Shown piece by piece: positions 1 through 8,599 of a stretch of 64,000 nucleotides of DNA. Under the pieces are notes generated by a model. That model was given only the letters and a program-made list of their open reading frames with translations. It searched no databases and was not told the DNA's origin. The DNA is from Pantoea phytobeneficialis (GTDB taxonomy: Bacteria > Pseudomonadota > Gammaproteobacteria > Enterobacterales > Enterobacteriaceae). The first letter of the stretch is position 1; the number at the start of each line of letters is the position of its first letter. Location of the stretch: assembly GCF_009728735.1 (NCBI RefSeq), contig NZ_CP024636.1, forward strand, positions 176,150 through 240,149, read 5' to 3'. Made by a program: the position numbers and the translations under genes.

Positions 1-319
1 AATCGTTCACCTGACCGATGACAGTTTCGACACCGATGTGCTGAAAGCAGACGGTGTGACACTGGTAGATTTCTGGGCTGAATGGTGTGGTCCTTGCAAA
101 ATGATCGCACCGATTCTTGATGAAGTCGCAGAAGAGTACGACGGTAAGCTCACCATCGCCAAGCTGAACATTGACGACAACCCGGGCACCGCGCCGAAGT
201 ACGGCATTCGTGGTATCCCAACCCTGCTGCTGTTCAAAAACGGCGAGGTGGCGGCAACGAAAGTTGGCGCGCTGTCAAAAGGCCAGCTTAAAGAGTTCCT
301 GAACGCTAACCTGGGCTAA
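1..319 (+). CDS. trxA: thioredoxin 1, 5'-truncated by window edge
   Basis: This is the cytosolic disulfide reductase thioredoxin 1. The reading frame is open from base 2, so the first few codons lie outside the window. The WCGPCK active site, with its two redox cysteines, lies about 30 residues in. The cis-proline segment [11 protein letters not shown] and the C-terminal [12 protein letters not shown] helix match E. coli TrxA almost residue for residue. rho follows on the same strand, as in E. coli. The stop codon lies inside a near-palindrome (311-325). The identification is secure; only the N-terminus is missing. Confidence 0.98.
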   Translation, partial: IVHLTDDSFDTDVLKADGVTLVDFWAEWCGPCKMIAPILDEVAEEYDGKLTIAKLNIDDNPGTAPKYGIRGIPTLLLFKNGEVAATKVGALSKGQLKEFLNANLG

Positions 320-666
320 GCCCGGCGCGGTGTTTCGTCCGCAGTGGCGAATTTTTTCTCCACTGCTGGACGTCTCCCTTTTAGCGTGATAAGTTGTCAA
401 TACTGCATTACGCACTTACCTTGTAGTTTGCATCTAAAAGATTTCCCTTGTCAGACCCTATTCGCATTGAACGTTTTCGTGGTTTGGCAATCTGACGGCT
501 AGTACCCCTGGCAACATTATCGACCGTCTCCTCGCTTTCTATCGCCATCCCTGACGATATCCGTCGAGCAGAGTCGAAAAAGAGCCATTAAACAGGCATG
601 GAATATTCGCCATACCATTCACGACAAACATTTCGAGAATTACCCCGAGTTTAAGAACCCATCACT
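320..666 (+). promoter_or_regulatory. trxA-rho intergenic leader region
   Basis: This 347-base stretch separates trxA from rho. A 7-bp hairpin (341-347 with 360-366) has six T residues in its loop and no T-tract after it. A possible promoter is TTGTCA at 394-399, a 17-bp spacer and the poor -10 TACCTT at 417-422. In E. coli the rho leader carries a short peptide gene and mediates autogenous Rho-dependent attenuation. A similar role here is inferred from position only. Confidence 0.4.
598..654 (+). CDS. possible rho leader peptide (18 codons)
   Basis: An ATG-initiated frame of 18 codons ends in TAA 12 bases before the rho start. It has an in-frame stop just upstream (589-591) and no convincing Shine-Dalgarno sequence. 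Its product, MEYSPYHSRQTFRELPRV, weakly recalls the end of the E. coli RhoL leader peptide (a YSP...RQ pattern). Position fits a rhoL equivalent, but length and spacing differ. It could be a chance frame. Confidence 0.25.
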   Translation: MEYSPYHSRQTFRELPRV

Positions 667-1926
667 ATGAATCTTACCGAATTAAAGAATACGCCGGTTT
701 CTGAGCTGATTACTCTCGGCGAAAATATGGGGCTGGAAAACCTGGCGCGTATGCGCAAGCAGGATATTATTTTCGCCATTCTGAAGCAGCACGCGAAGAG
801 TGGCGAAGACATCTTCGGTGATGGTGTGCTGGAGATATTGCAGGATGGATTTGGTTTCCTCCGTTCCGCAGACAGCTCCTACCTCGCCGGTCCCGACGAC
901 ATCTACGTTTCTCCCAGCCAAATTCGCCGCTTCAACCTCCGCACAGGTGACACCATCTCCGGTAAAATTCGCCCGCCGAAAGAAGGTGAGCGTTACTTTG
1001 CCCTGTTGAAGGTGAATGAAGTTAACTACGATAAGCCGGAAAACGCGCGTAGTAAGATTCTGTTCGAAAACCTTACGCCGCTGCACGCTAACAGCCGTTT
1101 GCGTATGGAGCGTGGTAATGGTTCTACTGAAGACCTGACAGCGCGTGTTCTGGATCTGGCTTCACCGATTGGTCGTGGTCAGCGTGGCTTGATCGTGGCA
1201 CCGCCGAAAGCCGGTAAAACCATGCTGTTGCAGAACATCGCCCAGAGCATCGCCTACAATCACCCGGATTGTGTGCTGATGGTGCTGCTGATTGACGAAC
1301 GTCCGGAAGAAGTGACCGAGATGCAGCGTCTGGTTAAAGGCGAAGTTATCGCATCAACCTTCGACGAACCGGCTTCCCGCCATGTGCAGGTTGCGGAAAT
1401 GGTGATCGAGAAAGCCAAGCGCCTGGTTGAGCATAAAAAAGACGTCATCATTCTGCTCGACTCCATCACCCGTCTGGCTCGCGCCTACAACACCGTGGTT
1501 CCGGCCTCAGGTAAAGTACTGACCGGTGGTGTGGACGCCAACGCCCTGCATCGTCCGAAGCGTTTCTTCGGTGCGGCGCGTAACGTGGAAGAGGGCGGCA
1601 GCCTGACCATCATCGCTACTGCGTTGGTTGATACCGGTTCGAAGATGGACGAAGTGATTTACGAAGAATTTAAAGGTACCGGCAACATGGAATTGCACCT
1701 TTCCCGTAAAATTGCGGAAAAACGTGTGTTCCCGGCGATCGACTACAACCGTTCCGGTACCCGTAAAGAGGAACTGCTTACCACCTCTGAAGAGTTGCAG
1801 AAGATGTGGATCCTGCGCAAAATCATCCATCCGATGGGTGAAATCGACGCGATGGAGTTCCTCATCAACAAACTGGCAATGACCAAAACCAACGACGAAT
1901 TCTTCGATATGATGAAGCGTTCCTGA
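667..1926 (+). CDS. rho: transcription termination factor Rho
   Basis: Rho is a hexameric RNA-dependent ATPase that ends transcription at C-rich untranslated RNA. The product is 419 residues, the same length as in E. coli and nearly identical to it. The primary RNA-binding site contains GFGFLR at 61-66. The P-loop APPKAGKT ends near residue 185, and the Walker B strand VIILLDS lies near 260-267. The C-terminal part holds the secondary-site Q and R loops. The gene is followed by a strong intrinsic terminator and then by the ECA operon, as in other enterobacteria. Confidence 0.99.
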   Translation: MNLTELKNTPVSELITLGENMGLENLARMRKQDIIFAILKQHAKSGEDIFGDGVLEILQDGFGFLRSADSSYLAGPDDIYVSPSQIRRFNLRTGDTISGKIRPPKEGERYFALLKVNEVNYDKPENARSKILFENLTPLHANSRLRMERGNGSTEDLTARVLDLASPIGRGQRGLIVAPPKAGKTMLLQNIAQSIAYNHPDCVLMVLLIDERPEEVTEMQRLVKGEVIASTFDEPASRHVQVAEMVIEKAKRLVEHKKDVIILLDSITRLARAYNTVVPASGKVLTGGVDANALHRPKRFFGAARNVEEGGSLTIIATALVDTGSKMDEVIYEEFKGTGNMELHLSRKIAEKRVFPAIDYNRSGTRKEELLTTSEELQKMWILRKIIHPMGEIDAMEFLINKLAMTKTNDEFFDMMKRS

Positions 1927-1936
1927 CGTGTCAGTG

Positions 1937-1965
1937 GCGAAAAGTCTCTCAGACAGACTTTTCGC
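1937..1965 (+). other. 11-bp perfect hairpin after rho
   Basis: The arms at 1937-1947 and 1955-1965 (GCGAAAAGTCT and its complement) form a perfect 11-bp stem with a 7-base loop, starting 10 bases after the rho stop. There is no T-tract, so it is not a classical terminator. It lies just ahead of the real terminator and may protect the 3' end of the mRNA. Confidence 0.5.
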
Positions 1966-1988
1966 ACAAATTGCCAGGATTTATCGCC

Positions 1989-2017
1989 AACGCCACGTCT
2001 TAACGTGGCGTTTTTTA
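1989..2017 (+). terminator. rho intrinsic terminator
   Basis: A 9-bp stem (ACGCCACGT at 1990-1998, loop CTTA, ACGTGGCGT at 2003-2011) is followed at once by a run of T residues (2011-2016). This is a textbook Rho-independent terminator separating rho from the ECA operon. Confidence 0.9.
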
Positions 2018-2124
2018 TTTTCGGGCATTAGGATTATGCGAGCCGGGAGTATTGATAATGACTGTGGCGGAAGTGCTGGTTTTTTAACCAAACGCGCACC
2101 TCTGGAGCAGAATTAGGACTAAGG

Positions 2125-2172
2125 ATGAACGGCAAAGGCAAAAAGTTCGCCTATTGTTGTCCACGATTTTAG
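2125..2172 (+). CDS. candidate 15-codon leader ORF before wecA
   Basis: An ATG frame encoding MNGKGKKFAYCCPRF ends in TAG 14 bases before the wecA GTG start. AGGA at 2115-2118 gives an ideal 6-base Shine-Dalgarno spacing, better than that of wecA itself. The rest of the rho-wecA gap holds the rho terminator and a small AT-rich palindrome near 2078-2091; I could not place a convincing promoter. The ORF could couple translation into wecA or act in attenuation, but this is inference from layout. Confidence 0.35.
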   Translation: MNGKGKKFAYCCPRF

Positions 2173-2186
2173 CTGAGAGCGTTAAT

Positions 2187-3278
2187 GTGAATTTACTCAC
2201 TATGAGTACTGAGCTTGGTTTAGTTTTTCTGTTTTCCTTAGCGTTCCTGTTTTTTGCTCGCAAAGTGGCTAAAAAAATCGGACTGGTTGACACGCCAAAC
2301 TCCAGAAAACGCCATCATGGAGCGATTCCGCTCGTCGGCGGGATTTCCGTCTATGCGGGGATCTGCTTCGCGTTTCTCATTTCGAATTACTATCTCCCAC
2401 ATTCTTTGTTGTACCTCGGCTGCGCCGGGGTGTTGGTGTTGGTTGGCGCGCTGGACGATCGCTTCGATATCAGCGTGAAAATCCGTGCTACGGTGCAGGC
2501 TACGGTCGCGGTAGTGATGATGGCCGGAGCCAAACTCTATCTGCTTAGCCTCGGTTTTATTATCGGTCCGGTCGAACTGATTGTCGGGCCGTTTGGCTAT
2601 GTACTGACGCTGTTTGCCGTTTGGGCGGCAATTAACGCCTTCAATATGGTGGATGGGATTGATGGCCTGCTGGGCGGGCTGTCGTCAGTCACCTTCGGTG
2701 CGATGGGGATCATTCTTTACTTTGACGGGCAAACCAGCCTGTCAATGTGGTGCTTTGCCATGATTGCCGCCACCATCCCCTATATCCTGCTTAACCTTGG
2801 TTTCCTCGGACGGCGTTATAAAGTGTTTATGGGTGATGCAGGCAGTACCATGATTGGTTTCACCATCATCTGGATCCTGCTGGAAACCACCCAGGGATTA
2901 AGTCATCCGATAACCCCGGTCACCGCGTTGTGGCTGATTGCCATTCCCCTGATGGATATGGTTGCCATCATGTATCGCCGTCTGCGCAAAGGGATGAGCC
3001 CATTTTCTGCCGATCGCCAGCATATCCATCATCTGATCATGCGTGCGGGTTTTACGTCACGACAGGCGTTCCTGTTGATTACCGTGGCGGCGGCGATTCT
3101 GGCGGGTATTGGTGTCCTCGGTGAGTATTTGGCCTTCATCCCGGAGTGGGTGATGCTGTTGTTGTTTTTGTTGGCATTTTTCTTCTATGGCTATTGCCTG
3201 AAGCACGCCTGGCGTGTGGCACGCAAAGTTCGCCGAATCAAACGTCGCTGGCAAAGCGTTGGCGATGATAAGAAATAA
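2187..3278 (+). CDS. wecA: UDP-GlcNAc:undecaprenyl-phosphate GlcNAc-1-phosphate transferase
   Basis: WecA makes undecaprenyl-PP-GlcNAc, the first lipid-linked intermediate of ECA and of many O-antigens. It is a polytopic inner-membrane protein. I chose the GTG start at 2187 because it reproduces the E. coli N-terminus MNLLT; an upstream TTG at 2154 and an ATG at 2202 are alternatives. The product has 363 residues. Family residues are at the same numbers as in E. coli: D90-D91 (ALDDRFD), D156 and D159 (NMVDGIDG), D217 (MGDAGS) and HIHH at 279-282. It is the first structural gene of the operon. Confidence 0.97.
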   Translation: MNLLTMSTELGLVFLFSLAFLFFARKVAKKIGLVDTPNSRKRHHGAIPLVGGISVYAGICFAFLISNYYLPHSLLYLGCAGVLVLVGALDDRFDISVKIRATVQATVAVVMMAGAKLYLLSLGFIIGPVELIVGPFGYVLTLFAVWAAINAFNMVDGIDGLLGGLSSVTFGAMGIILYFDGQTSLSMWCFAMIAATIPYILLNLGFLGRRYKVFMGDAGSTMIGFTIIWILLETTQGLSHPITPVTALWLIAIPLMDMVAIMYRRLRKGMSPFSADRQHIHHLIMRAGFTSRQAFLLITVAAAILAGIGVLGEYLAFIPEWVMLLLFLLAFFFYGYCLKHAWRVARKVRRIKRRWQSVGDDKK

Positions 3279-3306
3279 ATCAGTACCCAGAAAAGGATCC
3301 CTTGTT

Positions 3307-4356
3307 ATGACCTCTGGAGTTGTGGAGAACGAACTGGATATTCGCGGCCTGTGCTGTACGCTATGGCGTGGTAAACGCTGGATCGTTGGTCTGGCGTTGC
3401 TGTTCGCGTTGCTGGCATGGCTGGTGTCTATGCTGATGAAACAGACATGGAGCACCACGGCGATCACCGATCGACCCACCGTCAACATGTTGGGGGATTA
3501 CTTCGTCCAGCAGCAACTGCTCAAAAACCTTGATGTGCGTAACAACACGCTAAATCTCAGCTCGCCTGGGCCAACGGTCATGGATGATGTCTACCAGGAA
3601 TTCATCATGCAACTGGCATCATGGGACACTCGACGGGATTTCTGGTTGCAGACCGACTACTATAAAAGCCGCAAAAGCGGTAACGCCCACAAAGATGCGG
3701 CGTTACTTGATGATCAGATCAACAATATTCAGTTCACACCTGCCGATCCGGCTCACAATACGCTGAACAGCGTCAGGCTGGTGGCCGAAAGCGCCAGTGA
3801 TGCCAATAACCTGCTGCGACAGTACATTGCTTACGCCAGCGAACGGGCCGCGCGCCATTTGAATGCGGAGCTGAAAGGTGCCTGGCAGGCGCGAGCCGAA
3901 CAGTTGCAGGCGCAGGTGAAGCGTCAGGAAGATGTGGCACAGGCGGTATTTGCCCGGCAGCGTCAGCGTATTGAGCAGGCGCTGAAAATCGCCAGCCAGC
4001 AAGGTATCAAAGAAAACCGCGCGCCGGTGATGGGTGAAACGCTACCGGACAGCGACCGCTTCCTGCTGGGGCAGCAAATGTTGCAGGCGCAGCTCGATAC
4101 CTTGCAGGCCAGCGGTCCGGCGTACGATTTAAGCTATGATCAAAACAGAGCAATGTTGAGTACATTGCAGGCCGGGCCGCGTGTGGATAAACAGTTTCAG
4201 ACCTACCGCTATCTGCGTACACCAGAAGAACCGGTGAAGCGTGATAGCCCACGTCGGCTGTTTATGATGATCATGTGGGGCGTCATCGGCGCGCTGGTGG
4301 GAGCGGGGGTTGCATTGGTGCGCCGTCCGCGCCCGATGTCACCAACGAGTCATTGA
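3307..4356 (+). CDS. wzzE: ECA chain-length regulator WzzE
   Basis: WzzE is a polysaccharide co-polymerase of the inner membrane that sets the modal length of ECA chains made by WzyE. The 349-residue product has one N-terminal membrane segment (about residues 24-42), a long periplasmic coiled-coil domain, and a second membrane segment near the C-terminus (about 315-335) preceded by the proline-rich [11 protein letters not shown] typical of Wzz proteins. The ATG at 3307 has AAGGA 9 bases upstream and aligns with the E. coli start region. It lies 28 bases after wecA. Confidence 0.96.
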   Translation: MTSGVVENELDIRGLCCTLWRGKRWIVGLALLFALLAWLVSMLMKQTWSTTAITDRPTVNMLGDYFVQQQLLKNLDVRNNTLNLSSPGPTVMDDVYQEFIMQLASWDTRRDFWLQTDYYKSRKSGNAHKDAALLDDQINNIQFTPADPAHNTLNSVRLVAESASDANNLLRQYIAYASERAARHLNAELKGAWQARAEQLQAQVKRQEDVAQAVFARQRQRIEQALKIASQQGIKENRAPVMGETLPDSDRFLLGQQMLQAQLDTLQASGPAYDLSYDQNRAMLSTLQAGPRVDKQFQTYRYLRTPEEPVKRDSPRRLFMMIMWGVIGALVGAGVALVRRPRPMSPTSH

Positions 4357-4366
4357 GAGAAGCCGC

Positions 4367-5491
4367 GTGAAAGTTCTGACCGTATTTGGTACTCGTCCTG
4401 AGGCAATCAAAATGGCACCGCTGGTGCAAGCGCTGGCCCAGGATTCGGCGTTTGAATCGCGCCTGTGCGTCACCGCCCAGCATCGTGAAATGCTTGATCA
4501 GGTGCTTCGTTTGTTCAATCTGCAACCCGACTATGACCTCAATATCATGCGACCGGAGCAGGGGCTGACGGAAATCACCTGCCGTATTTTGCAGGGCATG
4601 AAAACCGTATTGGCCGATTTCCGTCCCGATGTGGTGCTGGTACATGGCGATACCACCACGACGCTGGCTGCCAGCCTGGCGGCGTTTTATCACCAAATCC
4701 CGGTAGGGCATGTGGAAGCCGGTCTGCGAACCGGGAATCTGATGTCGCCCTGGCCGGAAGAGGCTAACCGTACCCTGACCGGGCACCTGGCAAGTTATCA
4801 CTTCACGCCAACACAAAACTCACGAGAGAATTTGCTGCGCGAAAATCTGCCGGAACAGCGGATTTTCGTCACCGGCAATACGGTGATTGATGCCTTGTTG
4901 TGGGTGCGCGATCGCGTACTGGACGACGCCGATCTGAACGCCCGGCTGACGGCGCATTATCCGTTCCTCGACCCGGAGAAAAAGCTGATTCTGGTCACCG
5001 GGCATCGACGGGAGAGTTTTGGCGACGGTTTTGAACGCATTTGCAGCGCGCTGGCGCAGATTGCCCGTCGGCACCCGCAGGCGCAGATCGTCTACCCGGT
5101 GCACCTCAATCCGAATGTCAGCGAGCCGGTCAATCGTATTCTGAGCGGGATCGAAAATATCGTTCTGATCGAGCCGCAGGAGTATCTGCCATTTGTCTGG
5201 TTGATGAACCGCGCATGGCTGATCCTCACGGATTCTGGTGGTATTCAGGAAGAGGCGCCGTCACTTGGCAAACCGGTGTTGGTAATGCGAGACACCACCG
5301 AACGCCCGGAGGCGGTTGCTGCTGGTACGGTCAGGTTGGTGGGTACGGATATTGATAAAATTGTGGCAGAAGTCAGCCTGTTGCTGGACAACGATGAAGT
5401 CTGGCAGGCGATGAGCCATGCGCACAATCCTTATGGCGACGGCCAGGCCTGCGCGCGCATTTTGCAGGTTCTTAAAAATCATAGAGTTTAA
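4367..5491 (+). CDS. wecB: UDP-N-acetylglucosamine 2-epimerase (non-hydrolysing)
   Basis: WecB converts UDP-GlcNAc to UDP-ManNAc in the cytosol, supplying WecC and WecG. The product has 374 residues, against 376 in E. coli. The start is GTG at 4367, giving [15 protein letters not shown]. Family residues D95 (VHGDTTTT), E117 (GHVEAGLR), E131 (WPEEANR) and H213 (TGHRRESFG) are all present. A GAGAG ribosome site overlaps the end of wzzE, only 10 bases upstream of the start. Confidence 0.98.
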   Translation: MKVLTVFGTRPEAIKMAPLVQALAQDSAFESRLCVTAQHREMLDQVLRLFNLQPDYDLNIMRPEQGLTEITCRILQGMKTVLADFRPDVVLVHGDTTTTLAASLAAFYHQIPVGHVEAGLRTGNLMSPWPEEANRTLTGHLASYHFTPTQNSRENLLRENLPEQRIFVTGNTVIDALLWVRDRVLDDADLNARLTAHYPFLDPEKKLILVTGHRRESFGDGFERICSALAQIARRHPQAQIVYPVHLNPNVSEPVNRILSGIENIVLIEPQEYLPFVWLMNRAWLILTDSGGIQEEAPSLGKPVLVMRDTTERPEAVAAGTVRLVGTDIDKIVAEVSLLLDNDEVWQAMSHAHNPYGDGQACARILQVLKNHRV

Positions 5492-5493
5492 CC

Positions 5494-6753
5494 ATGAGTT
5501 TTCACACCATTTCCGTTATTGGACTGGGTTACATTGGGCTGCCGACCGCAGCCGTTTTTGCCTCTCGGGAAATTAAAGTGGTGGGCGTTGATATCAATGC
5601 CCACGCAGTCGAAACCATCAATCGTGGTGAAATTCACATTGTTGAACCGGAACTCGACAAGGTGGTCCACGAGGCCGTGCAGCGCGGTTTTCTGCGCGCC
5701 ACGACCCAGGTGGAAGCAGCCGATGCCTTTCTGATTGCGGTTCCCACGCCTTTTATCGGTGATCACCAGCCGGATCTCAGCTATGTCCAGGCGGCAGCGT
5801 CTTCTATCGCTCCGGTATTAAAAGCGGGCGATTTAGTGATTCTCGAATCCACTTCCCCGGTTGGGACGACGGAACAGCTGGCCGCCTGGCTGGCGGCTGC
5901 GCGTCCGGACTTGCGTTTTCCGCAGCATGGTGAGGCACCCGATATCGCCATTGCCTACTGCCCGGAGCGCGTGTTGCCTGGCAAAGTGATGGTGGAGTTG
6001 ATTGAAAACGATCGCGTGATCGGTGGCATGACACCCGCTTGCTCCGCGCGTGCCAGCGAGTTGTACCGCATCTTCCTGCGTGGTGAGTGTGTAGAAACCC
6101 ACGCGCGCACGGCGGAGATGTGCAAGCTGACAGAAAACAGCTTCCGTGACGTTAATATCGCGTTTGCCAATGAACTGTCACTGATCTGCGCTGAACAGGG
6201 AATTAATGTCTGGGAACTGATTGCGCTGGCGAATCGCCACCCACGCGTCAACATTCTGCAACCCGGCCCTGGTGTGGGCGGTCACTGCATTGCTGTCGAT
6301 CCCTGGTTTATCGTGGCGCAAAACCCACAGCAGGCGCGTCTGATCCGCACCGCGCGAGAAGTTAACGATGCCAAACCGCTCTGGGTTTTGGATCAGGTGA
6401 AGCAGGCGTTAGCCGAATGCCTGACCGCCAGTGGCAAACGCGCCAGCGAAGTGAGTATCGCCTGCTTTGGCCTGGCGTTTAAACCCAATATTGATGACCT
6501 GCGTGAAAGCCCGGCCATGACCGTGGCAGAACTGATTGCCGATTGGCACAGCGGCGCCACCTGGGTAGTTGAACCGCATATCAACACGATCCCTAACCGC
6601 CTGGCGGGTAAAGCTACGCTGGTAACGACCACCGAGGCACTCCAACAGGCTGATATTTTGGTGATGCTGGTTGATCACACGCCGTTCCGCGCCATTGATG
6701 CCGCGCAGGTCACGCAAGCGTGGATTGTCGATACTAAAGGGGTTTGGCGATGA
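5494..6753 (+). CDS. wecC: UDP-N-acetyl-D-mannosamine dehydrogenase
   Basis: WecC oxidises UDP-ManNAc with two NAD+ to UDP-ManNAcA, the acidic sugar of ECA. The 419-residue protein has an N-terminal Rossmann motif GLGYIG (10-15), a central dimerisation helix (TENSFRDVNIAFANELS) and the catalytic cysteine C265 in GPGVGGHCIAVDPWF. It starts 2 bases after the wecB stop. Its own stop overlaps the ATG of a 15-codon remnant where rffG and rffH stand in E. coli. Confidence 0.98.
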   Translation: MSFHTISVIGLGYIGLPTAAVFASREIKVVGVDINAHAVETINRGEIHIVEPELDKVVHEAVQRGFLRATTQVEAADAFLIAVPTPFIGDHQPDLSYVQAAASSIAPVLKAGDLVILESTSPVGTTEQLAAWLAAARPDLRFPQHGEAPDIAIAYCPERVLPGKVMVELIENDRVIGGMTPACSARASELYRIFLRGECVETHARTAEMCKLTENSFRDVNIAFANELSLICAEQGINVWELIALANRHPRVNILQPGPGVGGHCIAVDPWFIVAQNPQQARLIRTAREVNDAKPLWVLDQVKQALAECLTASGKRASEVSIACFGLAFKPNIDDLRESPAMTVAELIADWHSGATWVVEPHINTIPNRLAGKATLVTTTEALQQADILVMLVDHTPFRAIDAAQVTQAWIVDTKGVWR

Positions 6754-6797
6754 AACACATTCTGGTCAACGACGATGTCCATCTGTGTCAGCATTAA
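6750..6797 (+). pseudogene. 15-codon remnant at the rffG-rffH position
   Basis: An ATG overlapping the wecC stop (ATGA) opens a frame reading MKHILVNDDVHLCQH before TAA. The first six residues look like the start of RffG/RmlB dTDP-glucose 4,6-dehydratases (MKxILVTGG...), but the frame leaves that family after residue 6 and ends inside wecD. In E. coli about 2 kb holding rffG and rffH lies here. The simplest reading is a deletion scar keeping the coupled rffG start. It may still serve to couple translation from wecC to wecD. Confidence 0.45.
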
Positions 6798-7482
6798 CCC
6801 ACTGCCGTGGGAGAGTGGCTTCTTTAGCCTGAATACCGCGCGCCTCGAAATCGATGGCGACACACCGCTGGCGCACGCATTGCAGCAGCCCTGTGGCTTG
6901 TGGCAAATCAAGGTCGCGGCTGAACGCAACGATGTGATCGATGCCATCAGCCAGCATGGTTTTCAGTTGGTGGAAGGGGAAGCCGATCTCGCCATCAATA
7001 TCAAACGTACCGAGCGGCAAACTGGCGTGCGCATCGCGCGTGAAGCGCAGATCCCGGCATTGCGTGCCGCCGCCGGAGTGGCGTTTCGTCTGAGCCGCTT
7101 TCGTACCCCGTGGTTTAAGGCGGATGACAGCAGCCGTTTCTACGCACAGTGGATTGAGAACGCAGTACGCGGCACGTTTGATAACCAGTGCCTGATTGCC
7201 TGCGATGAACAGGGCGAATTGCAGGGTTTTGTCTCGATACGCGAGCAGGACGGTGATGCGCGCATTGGGCTGCTGGCAGTGTTGCCGGAAGCGCAGGGTA
7301 AGGGTATCGGCCAGCGCTTGCTGCTGTCGGCCGCTGACTGGGGGCGGGTGCGCCAGCTTAATCGGCTACGTGTTGCTACCCAACTCAGCAATCTGACGGC
7401 GATGCGTCTCTATTTACGCAGCGGTGCACGGCTGGAAAGCACGGCTTACTGGTTCTACAGGAACGCACATGATCCCATTTAA
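6775..7482 (+). CDS. wecD: dTDP-fucosamine (dTDP-4-amino-4,6-dideoxygalactose) acetyltransferase
   Basis: WecD (RffC) acetylates dTDP-Fuc4N with acetyl-CoA to give dTDP-Fuc4NAc. The 235-residue protein carries a C-terminal GNAT fold with the acetyl-CoA loop EAQGKGIGQRLL (about 172-183). It aligns with E. coli WecD in SINPLPWESGFF, RFYAQWIENAVRGTFD and LRVATQLSN. The ATG at 6775 lies inside the 15-codon remnant in another frame. The 3' end overlaps wecE by 14 bases. Confidence 0.94.
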   Translation: MSICVSINPLPWESGFFSLNTARLEIDGDTPLAHALQQPCGLWQIKVAAERNDVIDAISQHGFQLVEGEADLAINIKRTERQTGVRIAREAQIPALRAAAGVAFRLSRFRTPWFKADDSSRFYAQWIENAVRGTFDNQCLIACDEQGELQGFVSIREQDGDARIGLLAVLPEAQGKGIGQRLLLSAADWGRVRQLNRLRVATQLSNLTAMRLYLRSGARLESTAYWFYRNAHDPI

Positions 7483-8599
7483 TGCGCCCCCGATCGTGGG
7501 CAGCGAAATTGAATATATGCAATCGGCGATGGCCAGCGGCAAGCTCTGCGGCGATGGCGGCTTTACCCGGCGTTGCCAGCAATGGATGGAGCAGCATTTC
7601 GGCAGCAAAAAGGTTCTGCTGACGCCTTCCTGCACGGCCTCGCTGGAGATGGCTGCGTTGCTGATTGATATCCAGCCCGGCGATGAAGTGATTATGCCGA
7701 GCTACACCTTTGTATCCACGGCCAATGCCTTTGTGCTGCGTGGTGCCACAATCGTGTTTGTGGATGTGCGTCCCGATACATTGAACATCGACGAAACCCT
7801 GATTGAAGCGGCGATCACCGAGAAAACCCGCGCTATCGTGCCAGTTCATTACGCCGGTGTGGCCTGCGAAATGGACACCATTATGGCGCTGGCGGCAAAG
7901 TATCAGCTTTACGTGATTGAAGATGCAGCGCAGGGGGTGATGTCAAACTACAAAGGGCGTGCGCTTGGCACCATCGGTCATATTGGTTGTTTTAGCTTCC
8001 ATGAAACCAAAAACTACACCGCAGGTGGTGAAGGCGGAGCTACGCTGATCAATGACGCAAAAATGGTCGAACGTGCCGAGATAATCCGGGAAAAAGGCAC
8101 CAATCGTAGCCAGTTCTTTCGCGGCCAGGTGGATAAATACACCTGGCGCGACATCGGCTCCAGCTATCTGATGGCGGATTTACAGGCCGCATATCTCTGG
8201 GCGCAGCTCGAAGTGGCCGAGCATATCAATCAGCAGCGCCTGCGCCTGTGGAATAACTATTATGCGGCGCTTCAGCCGCTGGCGGCTGCCGGACGCCTTA
8301 CCTTGCCGGTGGTGCCAGGCGACTGCCGCCACAACGCGCATATGTTTTACATCAAACTGCGTGACAGCAGCGATCGTCAGGCGCTGATCAACTGGATGAA
8401 AGAAGCCGAAATTCTCACCGTTTTTCATTACATCCCACTGCATTCATCACCGGCGGGCGCGCGTTTTGGCCGCTTCCACGGCGATGATGTTGTCACCACC
8501 CGTGAGAGCGAACGTTTGCTGCGTTTGCCACTGTTCTACAATCTGTCGGACAACAATCAGCGCACGGTGATCAATTCCCTGTTGAGCTTCTTTGCCTGA
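7469..8599 (+). CDS. wecE: dTDP-4-amino-4,6-dideoxygalactose transaminase
   Basis: WecE is a PLP-dependent sugar aminotransferase that turns dTDP-4-keto-6-deoxyglucose into dTDP-Fuc4N using glutamate. The product has 376 residues, the same as E. coli WecE, starting MIPFNAPP. The PLP-binding lysine is K181 in SFHETKNYTAGGEGG, and D152 (EDAAQ) would contact the pyridine nitrogen. Its substrate normally comes from RffH and RffG, which are absent from this operon. It begins inside the end of wecD and shares one base with wzxE. Confidence 0.98.
   Translation: MIPFNAPPIVGSEIEYMQSAMASGKLCGDGGFTRRCQQWMEQHFGSKKVLLTPSCTASLEMAALLIDIQPGDEVIMPSYTFVSTANAFVLRGATIVFVDVRPDTLNIDETLIEAAITEKTRAIVPVHYAGVACEMDTIMALAAKYQLYVIEDAAQGVMSNYKGRALGTIGHIGCFSFHETKNYTAGGEGGATLINDAKMVERAEIIREKGTNRSQFFRGQVDKYTWRDIGSSYLMADLQAAYLWAQLEVAEHINQQRLRLWNNYYAALQPLAAAGRLTLPVVPGDCRHNAHMFYIKLRDSSDRQALINWMKEAEILTVFHYIPLHSSPAGARFGRFHGDDVVTTRESERLLRLPLFYNLSDNNQRTVINSLLSFFA

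Noticed and set aside
341..366. Hairpin after trxA as terminator
   Set aside because: The T residues are in the loop and not after the stem, so it does not fit an intrinsic terminator on either strand.
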